64,000 nucleotides of DNA from Auanema rhodensis (taxonomy: Eukaryota > Nematoda > Chromadorea > Rhabditida > Rhabditidae), in NCBI GenBank assembly GCA_964057225.1, contig OZ059899.1, positions 18,794,501 to 18,858,500 of the forward strand. The letters run 5' to 3'. Shown in pieces: positions 12,169 through 26,560 of this stretch. The position numbers and the translations under genes are program-made. Position 1 is the first letter of the stretch; the number at the start of each line of letters is the position of its first letter. The notes under the pieces were generated by a model. That model had not been told where the DNA came from. It did no database searches and worked only from the letters and a program-made list of their open reading frames with translations.

Positions 12169-15100
12169 TTGAAAAATGATGCATTAGTGTATGTTGAGTT
12201 TCCATGTACACTCAACATTGCTTCCAAAAACATTTTGACAAAAATTTTTCCGAAAAATTTCAAAATAATTTTGCAAAAAGTAGATGTTTTTAGATTTCTT
12301 TTTTCAAGGCAAAGACGATGGACAATGTTATTCAACGAAAAAATTAATTCTCCAGGGTGAAAATCGAGGATGTAAGTGTGAACTTATATCAGTTGATATC
12401 TCGGTGCATTTTTAAGCTAGCGCAAATCTGATAACACAGATCGACGCAGCTTAAAAAGCCACATCGAATGCACTATACAACATTGAGAAACGCTTAATAC
12501 AAAAATTAGTTATGATCGTTTGAAAAATGATGCATTAGTGTATGTTGAGTTTCCATGTACACTCAACATTGCTTCCAAAAACATTTTTACAAAAATTTTT
12601 CCGAAAAATTTCGAAACAATTTCGCAAAAAGTAGATGTTTTTAGATTCCTTCTTTCAAGGCAAAGACGATGGACATTGTTATTCAACGAAAAAATTAATT
12701 CTGCAGGGTGAAAATCGAGGATATAAATGTGAACTTATATCAGTTGATATCTCGGTGCATTTTTAAGGTAGCGCAAATCTGATAAAACAGATCGACGCAG
12801 CTTAAAAATCCGCATCGAATGCACTATACAACATTGAGAAACGCTTAATACAAAAATTAGTTATGATCGTTTGAAAAATGATGCATTAGTGTATGTTGAG
12901 TTTCCATGTACACTCAACATTGCTTCCAAAAACATTTTTACAAAAATTTTTCCGAAAAATTTCGAAACATTTTCGCAAAAAGTAGATGTTTTTAGATTCC
13001 TTTTTTCAAGGCAAAGACGATGGACATTGTTATTCAACGAAAAAATTAATTCTGCAGGGTGAAAATTGAGGATATAAGTGTGAACTTATATCAGTTGATA
13101 TCTCGGTGCATTTTTAAGCTAGCGCAAATCTGATAACACAGATCGTCGCAGCTTAAAAATCCGCATCGAATGCACTATACAACATTGAAAAACGCTTAAT
13201 ACAAAAATTAGTTATGATCGTTTGAAAAATGATGCATTAGTGTATGTTGAGTTTCCATGTACAATCAACATTGCTTCCAAAAACATTTTGACAAAAATTT
13301 TTCCGAAAAATTTCAAAATAATTTCGCAAAAAGTAGATGTTTTTAAATTCCTTTTTTCAAGGCAAAAACGATGGACAATGTTATTCAACGAAAAAATTAA
13401 TTCTCCAGGGTGAAAATCGAGGATGTAAGTGTGAACTTATATCAGTTGATATCTCGGTGCATTTTCAAGCTAGCGCAAATCTGATAACACAGATCGACGC
13501 AGCTTTAAAATCCGCATCGAATGCACTAAACAACATTGAGAAACGCTTAATACAAAAATTAGTTATGATCGTTTGAAAAATGATGCATTAGTGTATGTTG
13601 AGTTTCCATGTACACTCAACATTGCTTCCAAAAACATTTTTACAAAAATTTTTCCGAAAAATTTCGAAACATTTTCGCAAAAAGTAGATGTTTTTAGATT
13701 CCTTTTTTCAAGGCAAAGACGATGGACAATGTTATTCAACGAAAAAATTAATTCTGCTGGGTGAAAATCGAGGATATAAGTGTGAACTTATATCAGTTGA
13801 TATCTCGGTGCATTTTTAAGCTAGCGCAAATCTGATAACACAGATCGACGCAGCTTAAAAATCCGCATCGAATGCACTATACAACATTGAGAAACGCTTA
13901 ATACAAAAATTAGTTATGATCGTTTGAAAAATGATGCATTAGTGTATGTTGAGTTTCCATGTACACTCAACATTGCTTCCAAAAACATTTTTACAAAAAT
14001 TTTTCCGGAAAATTTCAAAATAATTTCGCAAAAAGTAGATGTTTTTAAATTCCTTTTTTCAAGGCAAAAACGATGGACAATGTTATTCAACGAAAAAATT
14101 AATTCTCCAGGGTGAAAATCGAGGATGTAAGTGTGAACTTATATCAGTTGATATCTCGGTGCATTTTCAAGCTAGCGCAAATCTGATAACACAGATCGAC
14201 GCAGCTTAAAAAGCCGCATCGAATGCACTATACAACATTGAGAAACGCTTAATACAAAAATTAGTTATGATCGTTTGAAAAATGATGCATTAGTGTATGT
14301 TGAGTTTCCATGTACACTCAACATTGCTTCCAAAAACATTTTTACAAAAATTTTTCCGAAAAATTTCGAAACATTTTCGCAAAAAGTAGATGTTTTTAGA
14401 TTCCTTTTTTCAAGGCAAAGACGATGGACATTGTTATTCAACGAAAAAATTAATTCTGCAGGGTGAAAATCGAGGATATAAGTGTGAACTTATATCAGTT
14501 GATATCTCGGTGCATTTTTAAGCTAGCGCAAATCTGATAACACAGATCGTGGCAGCTTAAAAATCCGCATCGAATGCACTATACAACATTGAGAAACGCT
14601 TAATACAAAAATTAGTTATGATCGTTTGAAAAATGATGCATTAGTGTATGTTGAGTTTCCATGTACAATCAACATTGCTTCCAAAAACATTTTGACAAAA
14701 ATTTTTCCGAAAAATTTCAAAATAATTTCGCAAAAAGTAGATGTTTTTAAATTCCTTTTTTCAAGGCAAAAACGATGGACAATGTTATTCAACGAAAAAA
14801 TTAATTCTCCAGGGTGAAAATCGAGGATGTAAGTGTGAACTTATATCAGTTGATATCTCGGTGCATTTTCAAGCTAGCGCAAATCTGATAACACAGATCG
14901 ACGCAGCTTAAAAATCCGCATCGAATGCACTAAACAACATTGAGAAACGCTTAATACAAAAATTAGTTATGATCGTTTGAAAAATGATGCATTAGTGTAT
15001 GTTGAGTTTCCATGTACACTCAACATTGCTTCCAAAAACATTTTTACAAAAATTTTTCCGAAAAATTTCGAAACATTTTCGCAAAAAGTAGATGTTTTTA

Positions 15101-16029
15101 GATTCCTTTTTTCAAGGCAAAGACGATGGACAATGTTATTCAACGAAAAAATTAATTCTGCTGGGTGAAAATCGAGGATATAAGTGTGAACTTATATCAG
15201 TTGATATCTCGGTGCATTTTTAAGCTAGCGCAAATCTGATAACACAGATCGACGCAGCTTAAAAATCCGCATCGAATGCACTATACAACATTGAGAAACG
15301 CTTAATACAAAAATTAGTTATGATCGTTTGAAAAATGATGCATTAGTGTATGTTGAGTTTCCATGTACACTCAACATTGCTTCCAAAAACATTTTTACAA
15401 AAATTTTTCCGGAAAATTTCAAAATAATTTCGCAAAAAGTAGATGTTTTTAAATTCCTTTTTTCAAGGCAAAAACGATGGACAATGTTATTCAACGAAAA
15501 AATTAATTCTCCAGGGTGAAAATCGAGGATGTAAGTGTGAACTTATATCAGTTGATATCTCGGTGCATTTTTAAGCTAGCGCAAATCTGATAAAACAGAT
15601 CGACGCAGCTTAAAAATCCGCATCGAATGCACTATACAACATTGAGAAACGCTTAATACAAAAATTAGTTATGATCGTTTGAAAAATGATGCATTAGTGT
15701 ATGTTGAGTTTCCATGTACACTCAACATTGCTTCCAAAAACATTTTTACAAAAATTTTTCCGAAAAATTTCGAAACATTTTCGCAAAAAGTAGATGTTTT
15801 TAGATTCCTTTTTTCAAGGCAAAGACGATGGACAATGTTATTCAACGAAAAAATTAATTCTGCTGGGTGAAAATCGAGGATGTAAGTGTGAACTTATATC
15901 AGTTGATATCTCGGTGCATTTTTAAGCTAGCGCAAATCTGATAACACAGATCGACGCAGCTTAAAAAGCCACATCGAATGCACTATACAACATTGAGAAA
16001 CGCTTAATACAAAAATTAGTTATGATCGT
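12169..16029 (+). repeat. Eleven units including a 1404-bp tetramer repeated twice
   Basis: The four units 12871, 13222, 13573 and 13924 recur as 14275, 14626, 14977 and 15328, exactly 1404 bp apart. Markers: GAAACATTTTCGC (12871, 13573, 14275, 14977), TGTACAATCAAC (13222, 14626), CTAAACAAC tails and altered GATCGTCGC or GATCGTGGC tails. The flanking unit 12169 and the tail of 15679 share AAAAAGCCACATCG, placing a third related junction 3510 bp (10 units) away. Confidence 0.85.
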
Positions 16030-18487
16030 TTGAAAAATGATGCATTAGTGTATGTTGAGTTTCCATGTACACTCAACATTGCTTCCAAAAACATTTTTAC
16101 AAAAATTTTTCCGAAAAATTTCGAAACAATTTCGCAAAAAGTAGATGTTTTTAGATTCCTTCTTTCAAGGCAAAGACGATGGACATTGTTATTCAACGAA
16201 AAAATTAATTCTGCAGGGTGAAAATCGAGGATATAAGTGTGAACTTATATCAGTTGATATCTCGGTGCATTTTTAAGCTAGCGCAAATCTGATAACACAG
16301 ATCGACGCAGCTTAAAAATCCGCATCGAATGCACTATACAACATTGAGAAACGCTTAATACAAAAATTAGTTATGATCGTTTGAAAAATGATGCATTAGT
16401 GTATGTTGAGTTTCCATGTACACTCAACATTGCTTCCAAAAACATTTTGACAAAAATTTTTCCGAAAAATTTCAAAATAATTTTGCAAAAAGTAGATGTT
16501 TTTAGATTCCTTTTTTCAAGGCAAAGACGATGGACAATGTTATTCAACGAAAAAATTAATTCTCCAGGGTGAAAATCGAGGATGTAAGTGTGAACTTATA
16601 TCAGTTGATATCTCGGAGCATTTTTAAGCTAGCGCAAATCTGATAAAACAGATCGACGCAGCTTAAAAATCCGCATCGAATGCACTATACAACATTGAGA
16701 AACGCTTAATACAAAAATTAGTTATGATCGTTTGAAAAATGATGCATTAGTGTATGTTGAGTTTCCATGTACACTCAACATTGCTTCCAAAAACATTTTG
16801 ACAAAAATTTTTCCGAAAAATTTCAAAATAATTTTGCAAAAAGTAGATGTTTTTAGATTCCTTTTTTCAAGGCAAAGACGATGGACAATGTTATTCAACG
16901 AAAAAATTAATTCTCCAGGGTGAAAATCGAGGATGTAAGTGTGAACTTATATCAGTTGATATCTCGGTGCATTTTTAAGCTAGCGCAAATCTGATAACAC
17001 AGATCGACGCAGCTTAAAAATCCGCATCGAATGCACTAAACAACATTGAGAAACGCTTAATACAAAAATTAGTTATGATCGTTTGAAAAATGATGCATTA
17101 GTGTATGTTGAGTTTCCATGTACACTCAACATTGCTTCCAAAAACATTTTTACAAAAATTTTTCCGAAAAATTTCGAAACAATTTCGCAAAAAGTAGATG
17201 TTTTTAGATTCCCTCTTTCAAGGCAAAGACGATGGACATTGTTATTCAACGAAAAAATTAATTCTGCAGGGTGAAAATCGAGGATATAAGTGTGAACTTA
17301 TATCAGTTGATATCTCGGTGCATTTTTAAGCTAGCGCAAATCTGATAACACAGATCGACGCAGCTTAAAAATCCGCATCGAATGCACTAAACAACATTGA
17401 GAAACGCTTAATACAAAAATTAGTTATGATCGTTTGAAAAATGATGCATTAGTGTATGTTGAGTTTCCATGTACACTCAACATTGCTTCCAAAAACATTT
17501 TTACAAAAATTTTTCCGAAAAATTTCGAAACAATTTCGCAAAAAGTAGATGTTTTTAGATTCCCTCTTTCAAGGCAAAGACGATGGACATTGTTATTCAA
17601 CGAAAAAATTAATTCTGCAGGGTGAAAATCGAGGATATAAGTGTGAACTTATATCAGTTGATATCTCGGTGCATTTTTAAGCTAGCGCAAATCTGATAAC
17701 ACAGATCGACGCAGCTTAAAAATCCGCATCGAATGCACTAAACAACATTGAGAAACGCTTAATACAAAAATTAGTTATGATCGTTTGAAAAATGATGCAT
17801 TAGTGTATGTTGAGTTTCCATGTACACTCAACATTGCTTCCAAAAACATTTTTACAAAAATTTTTCCGGAAAATTTCGAAACAATTTCGCAAAAAGTAGA
17901 TGTTTTTAGATTCCTTTTTTCAAGGCAAAGACGATGGACAATGTTATTCAACGAAAAAATTAATTCTGCAGGGTGAAAATCGAGGATATAAGTGTGAACT
18001 TATATCAGTTGATATCTCGGTGCATTTTTAAGCTAGCGCAAATCTGATAACACAGATCGACGCAGCTTAAAAAGCCGCATCGAATGCACTATACAACATT
18101 GAGAAACGCTTAATACAAAAATTAGTTATGATCGTTTGAAAAATGATGCATTAGTGTATGTTGAGTTTCCATGTACACTCAACATTGCTTCCAAAAACAT
18201 TTTTACAAAAATTTTTCCGAAAAATTTCGAAACATTTTCGCAAAAAGTAGATGTTTTTAGATTCCTTTTTTCAAGGCAAAGACGATGGACATTGTTATTC
18301 AACGAAAAAAATTAATTCTGCAGGGTGAAAATCGAGGATATAAGTGTGAACTTATATCAGTTGATATCTCGGTGCATTTTTAAGCTAGCGCAAATCTGAT
18401 AACACAGATCGACGCAGCTTAAAAATCCGCATCGAATGCACTATAGAACATTGAGAAACGCTTAATACAAAAATTAGTTATGATCGT
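16030..18487 (+). repeat. Seven units, including an identical doublet and the indel unit
   Basis: Units 17083 and 17434 appear identical, sharing the rare TTCCCTCTTTCAAGG and the CTAAACAAC tail. Unit 16030 has TTCCTTCTTTC, the probable parent of that variant. Unit 16381 has a private CTCGGAGC. Unit 18136 is 352 bp because of a 1-bp insertion. With 17785 it forms a series E, ETFS-type, K that recurs at 19190-20242. Confidence 0.85.
18305..18311 (+). other. Only length change found: A6 to A7 in one unit
   Basis: In the unit starting at 18136 the run after AACG is seven A rather than six, so every later unit is shifted by one base. Base arithmetic confirms it is the only net indel: from 235 to 63767 is 63532 bp, or 181 times 351 plus 1. 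It also shifts the open frame of this unit. It may be a real mutation or a homopolymer consensus error. Confidence 0.85.
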
Positions 18488-20944
18488 TTGAAAAATGATG
18501 CATTAGTGTATGTTGAGTTTCCATGTACACTCAACATTGCTTCCAAAAACATTTTGACAAAAATTTTTCCGAAAAATTTCAAAATAATTTCGCAAAAAGT
18601 AGATGTTTTTAAATTCCTTTTTTCAAGGCAAAAACGATGGACAATGTTATTCAACGAAAAAATTAATTCTCCAGGGTGAAAATCGAGGATGTAAGTGTGA
18701 ACTTATATCAGTTGATATCTCGGTGCATTTTCAAGCTAGCGCAAATCTGATAACACAGATCGACGCAGCTTAAAAATCCGCATCGAATGCACTATACAAC
18801 ATTGAGAAACGCTTAATACAAAAATTAGTTATGATCGTTTGAAAAATGATGCATTAGTGTATGTTGAGTTTCCATGTACACTCAACATTGCTTCCAAAAA
18901 CATTTTTACAAAAATTTTTCCGAAAAATTTCGAAACAATTTCGCAAAAAGTAGATGTTTTTAGATTCCTTTTTTCAAGGCAAAGACGATGGACAATGTTA
19001 TTCAACGAACAAATTAATTCTCCAGGGTGAAAATCGAGGATATAAGTGTGAACTTATATCAGTTGATATCTCGGTGCATTTTTAAGCTAGCGCAAATCTG
19101 ATAACACAGATCGACGCAGCTTAAAAATCCGCATCGAATGCACTATACAACATTGAGAAACGCTTAATACAAAAATTAGTTATGATCGTTTGAAAAATGA
19201 TGCATTAGTGTATGTTGAGTTTCCATGTACACTCAACATTGCTTCCAAAAACATTTTTACAAAAATTTTTCCGGAAAATTTCGAAACAATTTCGCAAAAA
19301 GTAGATGTTTTTAGATTCCTTTTTTCAAGGCAAAGACGATGGACAATGTTATTCAACGAAAAAATTAATTCTGCAGGGTGAAAATCGAGGATATAAGTGT
19401 GAACTTATATCAGTTGATATCTCGGTGCATTTTTAAGCTAGCGCAAATCTGATAACACAGATCGACGCAGCTTAAAAAGCCGCATCGAATGCACTATACA
19501 ACATTGAGAAACGCTTAATACAAAAATTAGTTATGATCGTTTGAAAAATGATGCATTAGTGTATGTTGAGTTTCCATGTACACTCAACATTGCTTCCAAA
19601 AACATTTTTACAAAAATTTTTCCGAAAAATTTCGAAACATTTTCGCAAAAAGTAGATGTTTTTAGATTCCTTTTTTCAAGGCAAAGACGATGGACATTGT
19701 TATTCAACGAAAAAATTAATTCTGCAGGGTGAAAATCGAGGATATAAGTGTGAACTTATATCAGTTGATATCTCGGTGCATTTTTAAGCTAGCGCAAATC
19801 TGATAACACAGATCGTCGCAGCTTAAAAATCCGCATCGAATGCACTATACAACATTGAGAAACGCTTAATACAAAAATTAGTTATGATCGTTTGAAAAAT
19901 GATGCATTAGTGTATGTTGAGTTTCCATGTACACTCAACATTGCTTCCAAAAACATTTTGACAAAAATTTTTCCGAAAAATTTCAAAATAGTTTCGCAAA
20001 AAGTAGATGTTTTTAAATTCCTTTTTTCAAGGCAAAAACGATGGACAATGTTATTCAACGAAAAAATTAATTCTCCAGGGTGAAAATCGAGGATGTAAGT
20101 GTGAACTTATATCAGTTGATATCTCGGTGCATTTTCAAGCTAGCGCAAATCTGATAACACAGATCGACGCAGCTTAAAAATCCGCATCGAATGCACTAAA
20201 CAACATTGAGAAACGCTTAATACAAAAATTAGTTATGATCGTTTGAAAAATGATGCATTAGTGTATGTTGAGTTTCCATGTACACTCAACATTGCTTCCA
20301 AAAACATTTTGACAAAAATTTTTCCGAAAAATTTCAAAATAATTTTGCAAAAAGTAGATGTTTTTAGATTCCTTTTTTCAAGGCAAAGACGATGGACAAT
20401 GTTATTCAACGAAAAAATTAATTCTCCAGGGTGAAAATCGAGGATGTAAGTGTGAACTTATATCAGTTGATATCTCGGTGCATTTTTAAGCTAGCGCAAA
20501 TCTGATAAAACAGATCGACGCAGCTTAAAAATCCGCATCGAATGCACTATACAACATTGAGAAACGCTTAATACAAAAATTAGTTATGATCGTTTGAAAA
20601 ATGATGCATTAGTGTATGTTGAGTTTCCATGTACACTCAACATTGCTTCCAAAAACATTTTGACAAAAATTTTTCCGAAAAATTTCAAAATAATTTTGCA
20701 AAAAGTAGATGTTTTTAGATTCCTTTTTTCAAGGCAAAGACGATGGACAATGTTATTCAACGAAAAAATTAATTCTCCAGGGTGAAAATCGAGGATGTAA
20801 GTGTGAACTTATATCAGTTGATATCTCGGTGCATTTTTAAGCTAGCGCAAATCTGATAACACAGATCGACGCAGCTTAAAAATCCGCATCGAATGCACTA
20901 AACAACATTGAGAAACGCTTAATACAAAAATTAGTTATGATCGT
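18488..20944 (+). repeat. Seven units leading into 1755-bp (5-unit) periodicity
   Basis: From 19190 the order E, GAAACATTTTCGC type, K with TTTTTAAATTC, K, K begins a five-unit series that repeats at 20945 and again at 31124. Private changes are AACGAACAAATT in unit 18839 and AAAATAGTTTCGC in 19892, absent from the other copies. Confidence 0.85.
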
Positions 20945-23900
20945 TTGAAAAATGATGCATTAGTGTATGTTGAGTTTCCATGTACACTTAACATTGCTTC
21001 CAAAAACATTTTTACAAAAATTTTTCCGGAAAATTTCGAAACAATTTCGCAAAAAGTAGATGTTTTTAGATTCCTTTTTTCAAGGCAAAGACGATGGACA
21101 ATGTTATTCAACGAAAAAATTAATTCTGCAGGGTGAAAATCGAGGATATAAGTGTGAACTTATATCAGTTGATATCTCGGTGCATTTTTAAGCTAGCGCA
21201 AATCTGATAAAACAGATCGACGCAGCTTAAAAATCCGCATCGAATGCACTATACAACATTGAGAAACGCTTAATACAAAAATTAGTTATGATCGTTTGAA
21301 AAATGATGCATTAGTGTATGTTGAGTTTCCATGTACACTCAACATTGCTTCCAAAAACATTTTTACAAAAATTTTTCCGAAAAATTTCGAAACATTTTCG
21401 CAAAAAGTAGATGTTTTTAGATTCCTTTTTTCAAGGCAAAGACGATGGACATTGTTATTCAACGAAAAAATTAATTCTGCAGGGTGAAAATCGAGGATAT
21501 AAGTGTGAACTTATATCAGTTGATATCTCGGTGCATTTTTAAGCTAGCGCAAATCTGATAACACAGATCGTCGCAGCTTAAAAATCCGCATCGAATGCAC
21601 TATACAACATTGAGAAACGCTTAATACAAAAATTAGTTATGATCGTTTGAAAAATGATGCATTAGTGTATGTTGAGTTTCCATGTACACTCAACATTGCT
21701 TCCAAAAACATTTTGACAAAAATTTTTCCGAAAAATTTCAAAATAATTTCGCAAAAAGTAGATGTTTTTAAATTCCTTTTTTCAAGGCAAAAACGATGGA
21801 CAATGTTATTCAACGAAAAAATTAATTCTCCAGGGTGAAAATCGAGGATGTAAGTGTGAACTTATATCAGTTGATATCTCGGTGCATTTTCAAGCTAGCG
21901 CAAATCTGATAACACAGATCGACGCAGCTTAAAAATCCGCATCGAATGCACTAAACAACATTGAGAAACGCTTAATACAAAAATTAGTTATGATCGTTTG
22001 AAAAATGATGCATTAGTGTATGTTGAGTTTCCATGTACACTCAACATTGCTTCCAAAAACATTTTGACAAAAATTTTTCCGAAAAATTTCAAAATAATTT
22101 TGCAAAAAGTAGATGTTTTTAGATTCCTTTTTTCAAGGCAAAGACGATGGACAATGTTATTCAACGAAAAAATTAATTCTCCAGGGTGAAAATCGAGGAT
22201 GTAAGTGTGAACTTATATCAGTTGATATCTCGGTGCATTTTTAAGCTAGCGCAAATCTGATAAAACAGATCGACGCAGCTTAAAAATCCGCATCGAATGC
22301 ACTATACAACATTGAGAAACGCTTAATACAAAAATTAGTTATGATCGTTTGAAAAATGATGCATTAGTGTATGTTGAGTTTCCATGTACACTCAACATTG
22401 CTTCCAAAAACATTTTGACAAAAATTTTTCCGAAAAATTTCAAAATAATTTTGCAAAAAGTAGATGTTTTTAGATTCCTTTTTTCAAGGCAAAGACGATG
22501 GACAATGTTATTCAACGAAAAAATTAATTCTCCAGGGTGAAAATCGAGGATGTAAGTGTGAACTTATATCAGTTGATATCTCGGTGCATTTTTAAGCTAG
22601 CGCAAATCTGATAACACAGATCGACGCAGCTTAAAAATCCGCATCGAATGCACTAAACAACATTGAGAAACGCTTAATACAAAAATTAGTTATGATCGTT
22701 TGAAAAATGATGCATTAGTGTATGTTGAGTTTCCATGTACACTTAACATTGCTTCCAAAAACATTTTTACAAAAATTTTTCCGGAAAATTTCGAAACAAT
22801 TTCGCAAAAAGTAGATGTTTTTAGATTCCTTTTTTCAAGGCAAAGACGATGGACAATGTTATTCAACGAAAAAATTAATTCTGCAGGGTGAAAATCGAGG
22901 ATATAAGTGTGAACTTATATCAGTTGATATCTCGGTGCATTTTTAAGCTAGCGCAAATCTGATAACACAGATCGACGCAGCTTAAAAAGCCGCATCGAAT
23001 GCACTATACAACATTGAGAAACGCTTAATACAAAAATTAGTTATGATCGTTTGAAAAATAATGCATTAGTGTATGTTGAGTTTCCATGTACACTCAACAT
23101 TGCTTCCAAAAACATTTTTACAAAAATTTTTCCGAAAAATTTCGGAACATTTTCGCAAAAAGTAGATGTTTTTAGATTCCTTTTTTCAAGGCAAAGACGA
23201 TGGACATTGTTATTCAACGGAAAAATTAATTCTGCAGGGTGAAAATCGAGGATATAAGTGTGAACTTATATCAGTTGATATCTCGGTGCATTTTTAAGCT
23301 AGCGCAAATCTGATAACACAGATCGACGCAGCTTAAAAATCCGCATCGAATGCACTATACAACATTGAGAAACGCTTAATACAAAAATTAGTTATGATCG
23401 TTTGAAAAATGATGCATTAGTGTATGTTGAGTTTCCATGTACACTCAACATTGCTTCCAAAAACATTTTGACAAAAATTTTTCCGAAAAATTTCAAAATA
23501 ATTTCGCAAAAAGTAGATGTTTTTAAATTCCTTTTTTCAAGGCAAAAACGATGGACAATGTTATTCAACGAAAAAATTAATTCTCCAGGGTGAAAATCGA
23601 GGATGTAAGTGTGAACTTATATCAGTTGATATCTCGGTGCATTTTCAAGCTAGCGCAAATCTGATAACACAGATCGACGCAGCTTAAAAAGCCGCATCGA
23701 ATGCACTATACAACATTGAGAAACGCTTAATACGAAAATTAGTTATGATCGTTTGAAAAATGATGCATTAGTGTATGTTGAGTTTCCATGTACACTCAAC
23801 ATTGCTTCCAAAAACATTTTTACAAAAATTTTTCCGAAAAATTTCGAAACATTTTCGCAAAAAGTAGATGTTTTTAGATTCCTTTTTTCAAGGCAAAGAC

Positions 23901-25507
23901 GATGGACAATGTTATTCAATGAAAAAATTAATTCTGCAGGGTGAAAATCGAGGATATAAGTGTGAACTTATATCAGTTGATATCTCGGTGCATTTTTAAG
24001 CTAGCGCAAATCTGATAACACAGATCGTCGCAGCTTAAAAATCCGCATCGAATGCACTATACAACATTGAGAAACGCTTAATACAAAAATTAGTTATGAT
24101 CGTTTGAAAAATGATGCATTAGTGTATGTTGAGTTTCCATGTACACTCAACATTGCTTCCAAAAACATTTTGACAAAAATTTTTCCGAAAAATTTCAAAA
24201 TAATTTCGCAAAAAGTAGATGTTTTTAAATTCCTTTTTTCAAGGCAAAAACGATGGACAATGTTATTCAACGAAAAAATTAATTCTCCAGGGTGAAAATC
24301 GAGGATGTAAGTGTGAACTTATATCAGTTGATATCTCGGTGCATTTTTAAGCTAGCGCAAATCTGATAACACAGATCGACGCAGCTTAAAAATCCGCATC
24401 GAATGCACTAAACAACATTGAGAAACGCTTAATACAAAAATTAGTTATGATCGTTTGAAAAATGATGCATTAGTGTATGTTGAGTTTCCATGTACACTCA
24501 ACATTGCTTCCAAAAACATTTTGACAAAAATTTTTCCGAAAAATTTCAGAATAATTTTGCAAAAAGTAGATGTTTTTAGATTCCTTTTTTCAAGGCAAAG
24601 ACGATGGACAATGTTATTCAACGAAAAAATTAATTCTCCAGGGTGAAAATCGAGGATGTAAGTGTGAACTTATATCAGTTGATATCTCGGTGCATTTTTA
24701 AGCTAGCGCAAATCTGATAACACAGATCGACGCAGCTTAAAAATCCGCATCGAATGCACTAAACAACATTGAGAAACGCTTAATACAAAAATTAGTTATG
24801 ATCGTTTGAAAAATGATGCATTAGTGTATGTTGAGTTTCCATGTACACTCAACATTGCTTCCAAAAACATTTTTACAAAAATTTTTCCGGAAAATTTCGA
24901 AACAATTTCGCAAAAAGTAGATGTTTTTAGATTCCTTTTTTCAAGGCAAAGACGATGGACAATGTTATTCAACGAAAAAATTAATTCTGCAGGGTGAAAA
25001 TCGAGGATATAAGTGTGAACTTATATCAGTTGATATCTCGGTGCATTTTTAAGCTAGCGCAAATCTGATAACACAGATCGACGCAGCTTAAAAAGCCGCA
25101 TCGAATGCACTATACAACATTGAGAAACGCTTAATACAAAAATTAGTTATGATCGTTTGAAAAATGATGCATTAGTGTATGTTGAGTTTCCATGTACACT
25201 CAACATTGCTTCCAAAAACATTTTGACAAAAATTTTTCCGAAAAATTTCAAAATAATTTCGCAAAAAGTAGATGTTTTTAAATTCCTTTTTTCAAGGCAA
25301 AAACGATGGACAATGTTATTCAACGAAAAAATTAATTCTCCAGGGTGAAAATCGAGGATGTAAGTGTGAACTTATATCAGTTGATATCTCGGTGCATTTT
25401 CAAGCTAGCGCAAATCTGATAACACAGATCGACGCAGCTTAAAAATCCGCATCGAATGCACTATACAACATTGAGAAACGCTTAATACAAAAATTAGTTA
25501 TGATCGT
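20945..25507 (+). repeat. 13-unit block, duplicated at 31124-35686
   Basis: All 13 units match in order and in rare markers those 10179 bp (29 units) downstream: ACACTTAACATT in units 20945 and 22700, TTCGGAACATTTTC with CAACGGAAAAATT in 23051, TACGAAAATTAG at 23734, CAATGAAAAAATT at 23920, and TTTCAGAATAATT in 24455. The last eight units (22700-25507) also recur at 26561-29368, so that portion exists in three copies. Confidence 0.9.
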
Positions 25508-26560
25508 TTGAAAAATGATGCATTAGTGTATGTTGAGTTTCCATGTACACTCAACATTGCTTCCAAAAACATTTTGACAAAAATTTTTCCGAAAAATTTC
25601 AAAATAATTTTGCAAAAAGTAGATGTTTTTAGATTCCTTTTTTCAAGGCAAAGACGATGGACAATGTTATTCAACGAAAAAATTAATTCTCCAGGGTGAA
25701 AATCGAGGATGTAAGTGTGAACTTATATCAGTTGATATCTCGGTGCATTTTTAAGCTAGCGCAAATCTGATAAAACAGATCGACGCAGCTTAAAAATCCG
25801 CATCGAATGCACTATACAACATTGAGAAACGCTTAATACAAAAATTAGTTATGATCGTTTGAAAAATGATGCATTAGTGTATGTTGAGTTTCCATGTACA
25901 CTCAACATTGCTTCCAAAAACATTTTGACAAAAATTTTTCCGAAAAATTTCAAAATAATTTTGCAAAAAGTAGATGTTTTTAGATTCCTTTTTTCAAGGC
26001 AAAGACGATGGACAATGTTATTCAACGAAAAAATTAATTCTCCAGGGTGAAAATCGAGGATGTAAGTGTGAACTTATATCAGTTGATATCTCGGTGCATT
26101 TTTAAGCTAGCGCAAATCTGATAAAACAGATCGACGCAGCTTAAAAATCCGCATCGAATGCACTATACAACATTGAGAAACGCTTAATACAAAAATTAGT
26201 TATGATCGTTTGAAAAATGATGCATTAGTGTATGTTGAGTTTCCATGTACACTCAACATTGCTTCCAAAAACATTTTGACAAAAATTTTTCCGAAAAATT
26301 TCAAAATAATTTTGCAAAAAGTAGATGTTTTTAGATTCCTTTTTTCAAGGCAAAGACGATGGACAATGTTATTCAACGAAAAAATTAATTCTCCAGGGTG
26401 AAAATCGAGGATGTAAGTGTGAACTTATATCAGTTGATATCTCGGTGCATTTTTAAGCTAGCGCAAATCTGATAACACAGATCGACGCAGCTTAAAAATC
26501 CGCATCGAATGCACTAAACAACATTGAGAAACGCTTAATACAAAAATTAGTTATGATCGT
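25508..26560 (+). repeat. Three consecutive K units
   Basis: Units 25508, 25859 and 26210 are nearly identical K units. They differ only at C267A in the tail of the first two and the CTAAACAAC tail of the third. A two-unit version of the same run occurs before other E units (20243, 21998, 32177), so this looks like a local expansion by one unit. Confidence 0.85.
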
